A stretch of 28,991 nucleotides of DNA from CAVDWX01 sp963612735 (GTDB taxonomy: Bacteria > Bacillota_I > Bacilli_A > RFN20 > CAG-826), in assembly GCA_963612735.1 (NCBI GenBank), contig CAVDWX010000047.1:1-28991 (forward strand), written 5' to 3'. Positions 20,858 through 27,294 of the stretch are shown one piece after another. The first letter of the stretch is position 1. Each line of letters starts with the position of its first letter. The notes beneath the pieces are model-generated. The model made no database searches and was not told the origin of the DNA. It was given only the letters and a program-made list of their open reading frames with translations. The translations under genes and the position numbers were made by a program.

Positions 20858-22768
20858 TTAAGCGTTAAAAACGATTGAATCAATATGTAATTGTGTACTA
20901 TTAACACTTCCAATATCGAAGCTTACTTCAGTAGCACCTTCATCTAAAGTGATGATAATAGCATTATCTTTAATAGTTGCCGTTCCACCAATAAAATTAA
21001 TCGCGTTTTCAATTTTAGATTTACTGCCTTCAAGATTGCAATTAATTGTAATTGATGTTACTTCATTACTTCCCCAAGTTAAAACGACATGTTGGCCTTT
21101 ATATAATCTTAATGGATCTGAATAATATTGATTATTTCCAACACCTTGTGAAGATGACCCTTTTGTAACGACCATTTTATATTCTCCGTTTTCCCAAATG
21201 GATTCATCTGCGTCTTTTTTAGTAATCAATTCAGCTGTTGAAAAGTCGAGGACATTTGCTTCAATTACAAATTCTTCAACTTCAGAAATTTGAATATAGA
21301 AAGTTTCGCCAAATTGATATGCACCAACAACTATTTTGCCATCAGCGCTATAGGCTAGATTACATTCCAAATCTTCATCATATTCAATAGTAAATCCGGC
21401 TTCGGTTAATGTATTTTCATAGGTTGTTTCGGCATCAGTTAAATTCGATGCATCAAAGTAAATTGTATAGCCATATTCTTCAATATTGGTATCATCGATA
21501 TAATAATCGTCAACACCTGGGAATGAAGGAACAATAGCCCCATCGAATAGAGTGGCAATTTCTTCGCTTGGCCACGCGACTGGTTTTTCAACAACCAAAA
21601 CTATAATTGTTAAATAAGAGTCGGTTTCATTGTAATAAAATCCTACTTGGACTTCATCACTTTCACTTGTTGCGAGATACATTTCCTCATCTTCATCGTA
21701 TGTAACAGTAAATTTAAGAGCTTCTAATTTAGCTTTATAATCTTCTTCAATTGTTTCTGAATCTAAATAAGCATAAATAAAATACCCATATCCATATTCG
21801 GTATAATCATCGATTTCGTAACTATCGGCTTCTGGTGAAGGAAGTTCTAATCCACAATATGCTTTAAGTTCATCTACTGGCCATTCAACTATTTGCTCAG
21901 CATAAAGAACATTAAGAACAAAGCAATACTCTTCAGTACTATAATAGAATCCGATTTGGATATTTCCATTCTCACTAACCGCTACATAGATTTCATTATT
22001 TTCATCGTATGTAACAGTAAATTTAAGAGCTTCTAATTTAGCTTTATAATCTTCTTCAATTGTTTCTGAATCTAAATAAGCTAAGACATAATACCCATAT
22101 CCATAATCTCTATAATCAACAATATCGTAACTATTAGCTTCAATAGATGGGATATCTAAACCTGTATATTCTTTTAAAGCATCACTAGGCCAAGCACTTT
22201 CAGAGCCGGTGAAAAGAGCATTGTTTGCGTAGATTTCGTTTCCCGCTAATGATAAATAGTAATATTCGCCATCACTTTCATAAGCAAGATCGTTTTCTGA
22301 AACGGTTAAAGCAATATAAAAAGGTCCCTTTTCTAATTCATATAAGATGCATGTTCCTTTTTCGTCTGTTACATTCTCACCTTCAACAATGAAGCCTTCT
22401 TGTGTTTCGCCATTTGTTGTTAAGGTAAAACCTTCTGATTCAAGTACACTAGCATATTCTTCCATGTAGTTTTCATAGGTATCAAAAACGATATCAACAT
22501 AACGATATTCATCATCGCTATGATCTGTGAATTTAACAGTGGTTGGAATATCTGGGACCGCTAATTCTTCCCCTAAATACGCATTCATGTTGTTGATGGT
22601 TTTAACTGGCCATTCTTGCAAAACACTATCGTTTTTAGATGAACTATAATCACTAGATGAACCAGAATCAGCAGATGAATCACTACTTGGTAATGAACTC
22701 TTGCTAGTTGTATTACATCCAACAAGTAATAGTGCCGCAAGCATCAAACTAATTTTACTAAATTTCAT
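20858..22768 (-). CDS. Repeat-containing acidic lipoprotein, unknown function
   Basis: A 636-residue surface lipoprotein. The signal peptide ends LLVGC with Cys18. A Ser-rich linker runs to about 48. Four related units then begin at Trp53, Trp193, Trp296 and Trp399. Each starts WP and carries a conserved dY..kLe..gFt..yde segment. Units 2 and 3, and 3 and 4, are each spaced exactly 103 residues. Residues about 505-636 form a different beta-rich domain starting VLDFSTAEL. The protein is strongly acidic, with no catalytic motif. AAGGAA precedes the ATG. It looks like a tandemly duplicated binding or spacer protein. No family name can be given with confidence. Confidence 0.75.
   Translation of the reverse strand: MKFSKISLMLAALLLVGCNTTSKSSLPSSDSSADSGSSSDYSSSKNDSVLQEWPVKTINNMNAYLGEELAVPDIPTTVKFTDHSDDEYRYVDIVFDTYENYMEEYASVLESEGFTLTTNGETQEGFIVEGENVTDEKGTCILYELEKGPFYIALTVSENDLAYESDGEYYYLSLAGNEIYANNALFTGSESAWPSDALKEYTGLDIPSIEANSYDIVDYRDYGYGYYVLAYLDSETIEEDYKAKLEALKFTVTYDENNEIYVAVSENGNIQIGFYYSTEEYCFVLNVLYAEQIVEWPVDELKAYCGLELPSPEADSYEIDDYTEYGYGYFIYAYLDSETIEEDYKAKLEALKFTVTYDEDEEMYLATSESDEVQVGFYYNETDSYLTIIVLVVEKPVAWPSEEIATLFDGAIVPSFPGVDDYYIDDTNIEEYGYTIYFDASNLTDAETTYENTLTEAGFTIEYDEDLECNLAYSADGKIVVGAYQFGETFYIQISEVEEFVIEANVLDFSTAELITKKDADESIWENGEYKMVVTKGSSSQGVGNNQYYSDPLRLYKGQHVVLTWGSNEVTSITINCNLEGSKSKIENAINFIGGTATIKDNAIIITLDEGATEVSFDIGSVNSTQLHIDSIVFNA
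21692..21772. repeat. 81-bp direct repeat, copy 1
   Basis: Identical over 81 bases to 22001-22081. It lies in unit 3 of the lipoprotein and encodes the conserved DSETIEEDYKAKLEALKFTV segment. The 309-base offset equals 103 codons. Confidence 0.95.
22001..22081. repeat. 81-bp direct repeat, copy 2
   Basis: Identical to 21692-21772, in unit 2 of the same gene. Identity at synonymous positions, beside clearly diverged flanks, suggests recent gene conversion or recombination. Confidence 0.95.
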
Positions 22769-22798
22769 AATTATTTTCCTTTCTTCTTAATTTGAACG

Positions 22799-22815
22799 TG
22801 GTTATTTTATAACCA
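22799..22815 (-). promoter_or_regulatory. Dyad overlapping the lipoprotein promoter region
   Basis: TGGTTAT-TTT-ATAACCA is a perfect 7-bp inverted repeat. On the minus strand it overlaps a possible -10 box (TAAAAT) with TTTACT 16 nt upstream. It could be an operator for the lipoprotein gene. Weak evidence. Confidence 0.3.
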
Positions 22816-22901
22816 TATTAAAAATAGTAAAAGATTTTTCTTTGAAAATTTATTTTAGAGAAAAGTGTATAATTCACCACTACTTATTAACTATTTTTCA
22901 C

Positions 22902-22930
22902 TTTACAACCACTCATAACTACTATATTAT
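22902..22930 (+). promoter_or_regulatory. Promoter of tRNA-His
   Basis: TTTACA (22902-22907), a 17-nt spacer, and TATTAT (22925-22930), placing the start about 7 nt before the tRNA. Confidence 0.65.
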
Positions 22931-22943
22931 AGAATTTGTCTTT

Positions 22944-23020
22944 GGCGGTTGTGGTGAAGGGGTTAACACATCTGGCTGTGAACCAGACACTCGTGGGTTC
23001 GATTCCCATCAATCGCCCCA
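22944..23020 (+). tRNA. tRNA-His (GUG)
   Basis: It has the extra 5' G(-1) paired with C73 that defines tRNA-His. The acceptor is GCGGUUG/CAAUCGC, the anticodon stem UCUGG/CCAGA has loop CUGUGAA (anticodon GUG), the T-arm is GUGGG-UUCGAUU-CCCAU, and CCA is encoded (23018-23020). Confidence 0.95.
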
Positions 23021-23027
23021 TATATAA

Positions 23028-23061
23028 AATAATCTCGTGTTAATCGAGATTATTTATTTTT
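23028..23061 (+). terminator. Terminator of tRNA-His
   Basis: AATAATCTCG (23028-23037) and CGAGATTATT (23045-23054), a perfect 10-bp stem with a 7-nt loop, followed by TATTTTTG. Confidence 0.88.
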
Positions 23062-23111
23062 GTTTATCTAAATGTGAATCGTCAATAATGTGTTAGTTAT
23101 TTCTTAGGCTT

Positions 23112-23233
23112 TTAAGATGTTACTATAAAGTGACCTTTTTTCTTATCCTCTTTTTTAAGCCAAATTTTATAAAAAGCTCCTCCATCTCTGATCTTTAGCC
23201 AGGTTGTGCTATATTTTCTTTCTTTTTTTTCAT
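23112..23233 (-). pseudogene. Small ORF with frameshift at an A8 tract
   Basis: On the minus strand AAGGGTG lies 8 nt before an ATG (23231-23233), followed at once by eight A residues (23223-23230). In the ATG frame only 12 codons follow. In another frame an open reading frame continues to TAA at 23112-23114, encoding a basic peptide with TTWLKIRDGGAFYKIWLKK. One extra A would join the two into a protein of about 40 residues. It could be a broken gene, a sequencing error, or a gene that relies on slippage. It is not covered by any longer ORF. Confidence 0.35.
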
Positions 23234-23316
23234 CTAATTAGCACCCTTATTATTTAGCTGTTAGCCTTTCTATTATTGTATATGAGTCAATGATTATGAT
23301 TTTTTATAGTTTATAA

Positions 23317-24231
23317 TTATTTATTCTTTTTCTCTTTGTTTCTTTTATCAGCGATGATTTTCATTTCTTTTTCGCCGATGATGATGACGTTATTTTCTTT
23401 AGCCCAGTTGACACAGCCTTGTAAAACTAGTTTTAAGAACGGTCGAGGAACTTTAACAATGGTTTTCAAGGCTTCATCAGTAAATTTAATATCTGTATTT
23501 AATCTATTCGCCGCATATCTAACTGATGTAATATCCACTTCTCTATTTGGTATGCCGACCGCAATTGGTTTTTTATAATTCGAACACCAAAAGTTTTTAG
23601 AATCACGATAACCCCAGTTTGTCGGTAGTGGGCAGAAATTATTTCTCTTCACACCATTTATTAAAGCATTAAAATATTTTTCTTTGAGAAGAACTTTATC
23701 TATTTTTAATATGAAGTGAGCGCCGTACTTTGAGGTGATGCCATTAAAGTTATGATAAGGCGGATTATATTCATCTAGAACTTTATCTTCACTAGCGTTA
23801 TCTAATTCTTTTACCCAAGTACATTCGAATACTTGTAGAGCTTCTTTAATAATTTTAGGTCTAGATGGATCGATTTTGCTATCGATGACATTAAATGAAA
23901 AATCTTTCATCTTTTCTTCTGGAGTATCGCCAGGAAAACCGAGATTAACATGTTCTTTAAAATTCTTTTTAGAGAAAGGTAAAAAACAAATTGAACATTT
24001 GCCGTGTCTTAATATACCTTTTGCCGTATTAGAGGTATTTCGACATTCTAAGACCATCGCATAATAATCTTTTCCCGCAATATAATATGGAAAGATTAAT
24101 GAATAAGCTCCAAAAGAAGTTAATTTTCCTTTCTCATCAAGTGTTCCAATAAGAGTTAAAGGCATTGGAAAAAACGATGATGATTGATAAAAATTATCCA
24201 TAATGCGAATTTCTTTGAATTCATTTTTCAT
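23317..24231 (-). CDS. Flavin-reductase-like protein with PCP_red-like C-terminus
   Basis: A 304-residue cytosolic protein. Residues about 12-200 resemble the flavin-reductase FMN-binding split barrel: PMPLTLIGTLDEKGKLTSFG, then SLIFPYY, then NTAKGILRHGKCSICFLP. Members bind FMN and act as NAD(P)H:flavin reductases or electron carriers. Residues about 247-300 (FTDEALKTIVKVPRPFLKLV then WAKENNVIIIGEKEM) resemble the PCP_red domain named after protochlorophyllide-reductase subunits. Several Cys residues are present. GGAGGT lies before the ATG. It is monocistronic, with its 5' end facing the glycosyltransferase at 24324. Its redox partner is unknown; a role with rubrerythrin is possible but not supported by position. 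Confidence 0.72.
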   Translation of the reverse strand: MKNEFKEIRIMDNFYQSSSFFPMPLTLIGTLDEKGKLTSFGAYSLIFPYYIAGKDYYAMVLECRNTSNTAKGILRHGKCSICFLPFSKKNFKEHVNLGFPGDTPEEKMKDFSFNVIDSKIDPSRPKIIKEALQVFECTWVKELDNASEDKVLDEYNPPYHNFNGITSKYGAHFILKIDKVLLKEKYFNALINGVKRNNFCPLPTNWGYRDSKNFWCSNYKKPIAVGIPNREVDITSVRYAANRLNTDIKFTDEALKTIVKVPRPFLKLVLQGCVNWAKENNVIIIGEKEMKIIADKRNKEKKNK

Positions 24232-24286
24232 ATAATCATACCTCCACTTTCATTCTACACTTTTAACACTATCTATTTATAAACAA

Positions 24287-24314
24287 TTTCAAATACTTTA
24301 ATTGTTGTTATAAT
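24287..24314 (+). promoter_or_regulatory. Promoter of the membrane GT2 gene
   Basis: TTTCAA (24287-24292), a 16-nt spacer, and TATAAT (24309-24314) with TG at 24306-24307, making an extended -10. The predicted start lies about 3 nt before the ATG at 24324. Confidence 0.65.
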
Positions 24315-24323
24315 AATCTACAT

Positions 24324-25604
24324 ATGGAACAGACATTTTATATTTTAGATAAAATTAATACCGTTATCTTAATCGCTATTGGAGTACCTTTTTTCCTCCA
24401 ACTTGTTTATATGCTTTTATTTTGGCTCCCTAAAAAGACTTTCCCTAAAAGCGATAAAATTAATCGCGTTGCTATTATGATACCAGCGCATAATGAAGCG
24501 GATGTAATTTACGATACAGTTAGACTTTTGTTTGAAAAGCAAACGTATCCTAAGGACATGTTTGATGTCTATGTCGTGGCTGATAATTGTACAGATAATA
24601 CCGCTGAGTTAGCAAAAAAAGCTGGTGCAAAAGTATATATTCATACTGATAACGATCCTAAACATCACATGGTGGGTTATGCTTTAGAATATGCCTTTAA
24701 ATTATTAATTGAAGAAAATATTGATTATGCATATGTGATTAGACTTGACGCTGATAATCATGTCAATGATGAATTCATATCATTAATGAATGACGCTTAT
24801 AATAGTGGAGCAAAAATAGCTCGACCTTATGAATCAGCGCTCAATATGACTCAAAACGGATATACAAAAGCATGCGGATTATACTATACATTTGATTCAA
24901 GATGTTCTTCACGCGTGAGAGAAAGACTCCATTTAGACGCTCATGTCAACGGTCCAGGTTCGTTAACCGATTTTGAAATCTTAAAAAGAATTAATGGATA
25001 TGATACGACCACGATGTGCGAGGATACTGAATTCAATTTCAAAAGAATGTTTGAAGGTATTCGATGTCATTTTGTAGAAGATGCAGTCGTTTATGAGGAT
25101 TTACCTTCAACATTAAAAGATACATTAGCGAGAAATAAACGCCTAGGAGCGGGCAATATTCGTTTGCTTTTTAAATACACTCCTAAATTATTATTTTATT
25201 CAATTAAGAATTTTAATTTTTCATTTATTGAAAATTGGTTAACTTATTTATTTATCCCAATTTGTCCAATATGCTGTATTTGGCTTCCTGGTTTTTATAT
25301 TTTTGCCTATATTTATAAAATGTCTACTATGGATTGGACTTGGGTTAAAAATACAACTATTTTAATTTGCTTAATGGTAGGTATATTATTTGTTTTTTGC
25401 GGTATATTACAAGCTGTCATCATGGTGTTAAGCGATTATAAAAAAATGGGTGCTAAAAATAGAAGAGAACTCATTTCTGGTATTATTTTATTTCCTATTT
25501 TTTCAATCGTTTATGTTATTACGATTACGATTGGCATTTTCTCAAAACCAAAATGGACTAAAGTCAATCGCAACACTAAAAAGTCTAATCAAGCTGAGTA
25601 TTAA
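24324..25604 (+). CDS. Membrane GT2 glycosyltransferase
   Basis: A 426-residue inner-membrane glycosyltransferase. There is one N-terminal membrane helix (about 12-35). A GT-A domain follows with IPAHNEAD (53-60), VADNCTDNT (85-93) and DAD (142-144). It also has CEDTEF (232-237) with the likely catalytic Asp, and RNKRLGAGN (270-278) in the place of the Q/RxxRW motif. Three or four further membrane helices occupy about 295-415. The layout is that of BcsA/HasA/NodC-like processive enzymes or of lipid glycosyltransferases. The product could be a polysaccharide or a glycolipid. No Shine-Dalgarno is visible and the extended -10 promoter predicts a leader of about 3 nt. Its 3' end overlaps the convergent ABC gene by 20 nt. 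Confidence 0.87.
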   Translation: MEQTFYILDKINTVILIAIGVPFFLQLVYMLLFWLPKKTFPKSDKINRVAIMIPAHNEADVIYDTVRLLFEKQTYPKDMFDVYVVADNCTDNTAELAKKAGAKVYIHTDNDPKHHMVGYALEYAFKLLIEENIDYAYVIRLDADNHVNDEFISLMNDAYNSGAKIARPYESALNMTQNGYTKACGLYYTFDSRCSSRVRERLHLDAHVNGPGSLTDFEILKRINGYDTTTMCEDTEFNFKRMFEGIRCHFVEDAVVYEDLPSTLKDTLARNKRLGAGNIRLLFKYTPKLLFYSIKNFNFSFIENWLTYLFIPICPICCIWLPGFYIFAYIYKMSTMDWTWVKNTTILICLMVGILFVFCGILQAVIMVLSDYKKMGAKNRRELISGIILFPIFSIVYVITITIGIFSKPKWTKVNRNTKKSNQAEY

Positions 25605-27294
25605 ATAATTGATAATAAAAACCTTTTTTATTTAATAATTCTTTATGATTTCCTGTTTCAATTATTTTCCCGTCTTTTAATACGACAATTAAATCACTAT
25701 TAATAATGGTGGAAAGTCGATGAGCCACGACGATTGAGGTTTTTCCTTCCATTAAAGAAAGAAATGATTTTGTTAATAACATTTCAGTGCGTATATCGAT
25801 ATTAGATGTCGCTTCATCTAATATAATAAGTTCAGGATTTAATAACATCGTTCTTGCTACGCATAGTAATTGCTTTTCACCAATTGATAAACCTTTTGTG
25901 TCATTTATTTTGGTGTAATAGCCATTAGGCAGTCTCATAATAAAATCATGAGCTTGTGCCTTTTTTGAGGCTTCTATTACTTCTTCTAATGTGGCATCTT
26001 TTTTTGAATAAGCAATATTATCAAAAACGGTTCCATTAAAAATCCAAGTATCTTGTAAAACCATGCCCATAATGCTGCGTAGGGATGCTTTTTCATAATC
26101 CTTTATATTTATACCATTAATATTAATTTGCCCTTCACAAGGGTCATAAAATCTCATCAAAAGGTTTATGAGAGTTGTTTTACCACATCCAGTAGGTCCC
26201 ACTAAAGCGATGCGATGACCTTTAAAAATATCTAGAGTAAAATCATCGATGATTAAACGCTTATTATCATAAGAAAAGTTGACATGATTTAAATCTAGAC
26301 TCTCTAATCTTGTAATAGATAACGTTCCATTATTTTCATCTTTCTTTTCATTAATAATTTCATCAACTCTTTTAAAGGACGCGATAGCGTAATTAATTTC
26401 TGCGATGACATCACTGATTTCATTAAATGGCTTCATATAAGTCGAGGCATAAGTCAAAAAGGCTGATAAATCACCCACTAAAAAGATGATGCCTAGATTA
26501 ACATCTTTAATAATAAAAATCGCACCTAACAAAATAAGAGACGCATTGATAAAAGCGTTAACTAAACGTGTGGATGGGTTAATTAATGATGCTCCTAAAT
26601 TGGCTTTATAGGTATGATTTGTAAACGCTTTATTAAGTTTGCTAAATTCTTTTTTTCGATCCTTTTTAATGCCGAGAGTTTCTATCGATTCGCTATTATT
26701 TAATGATTCTAAAACAAACGCTGTCAGTTCGCCGTTAGCTTTGGCTTGGCTTTTAAAATGTACATTATTATATTTAGCAATCTTTTTAGAAACAAGCATT
26801 GAAATAGGTGTTAATACGACCACTAATATCGCTAAAGCATAATTAATAACGAACATAAATACTAACGTAAATATTATAGTTACTACCCCATCAAATAATG
26901 TTAATAGTCCACTTACTAATCCATTTTGGACGTTTTCAATATCGTTACTCATACGAAGCAATAAATCGCCTTTTAATGATTTATCAATATATGAAATTGG
27001 ACATTTTACATAAGAATTAAAGACTTTTTGACGTAAATCCTCAATTATTTTTTGTCCAATGATATTTGTCAAATAATCAAATAAGTAACGGAATATTAGT
27101 CCAACAATTAGACAAACGACCATTAATATTAAATATAATTCGCTATAGATTTTAACTCCCTTAATAAGCTCGTTTATCACTTTACCTGCAAAAAAAGGAA
27201 TAAATAATTTAGCGGATGTCGATATGAATGCACATATTAAAGAAACGATAAATAGGAGTTGCGACTTTTTAAAATAAATAAAATATTTTTTCAT
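25585..27294 (-). CDS. ABC exporter half-transporter (catalytically intact half)
   Basis: A 569-residue type IV ABC exporter subunit. Residues about 10-310 form six membrane helices. The nucleotide-binding domain has Walker A GPTGCGKT (366-373), Q-loop Gln414 (VLQD), signature LSIGE (469-473, altered from LSGGQ), Walker B with LDEATSNID (catalytic Glu494) and H-loop His525. It would pair with the product of the overlapping upstream gene. The ATG shares its A with that gene's TAA stop (TAATG), so translation is coupled; AGGAGGG inside the upstream gene is the ribosome site. Substrate unknown: drugs, lipids or peptides are all possible. It is the last gene of the operon. Confidence 0.9.
   Translation of the reverse strand: MKKYFIYFKKSQLLFIVSLICAFISTSAKLFIPFFAGKVINELIKGVKIYSELYLILMVVCLIVGLIFRYLFDYLTNIIGQKIIEDLRQKVFNSYVKCPISYIDKSLKGDLLLRMSNDIENVQNGLVSGLLTLFDGVVTIIFTLVFMFVINYALAILVVVLTPISMLVSKKIAKYNNVHFKSQAKANGELTAFVLESLNNSESIETLGIKKDRKKEFSKLNKAFTNHTYKANLGASLINPSTRLVNAFINASLILLGAIFIIKDVNLGIIFLVGDLSAFLTYASTYMKPFNEISDVIAEINYAIASFKRVDEIINEKKDENNGTLSITRLESLDLNHVNFSYDNKRLIIDDFTLDIFKGHRIALVGPTGCGKTTLINLLMRFYDPCEGQININGINIKDYEKASLRSIMGMVLQDTWIFNGTVFDNIAYSKKDATLEEVIEASKKAQAHDFIMRLPNGYYTKINDTKGLSIGEKQLLCVARTMLLNPELIILDEATSNIDIRTEMLLTKSFLSLMEGKTSIVVAHRLSTIINSDLIVVLKDGKIIETGNHKELLNKKGFYYQLFNTQLD

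Noticed and set aside
22842..23027. 61-codon plus-strand ORF
   Set aside because: It runs through the tRNA-His gene; its end is translated tRNA sequence.
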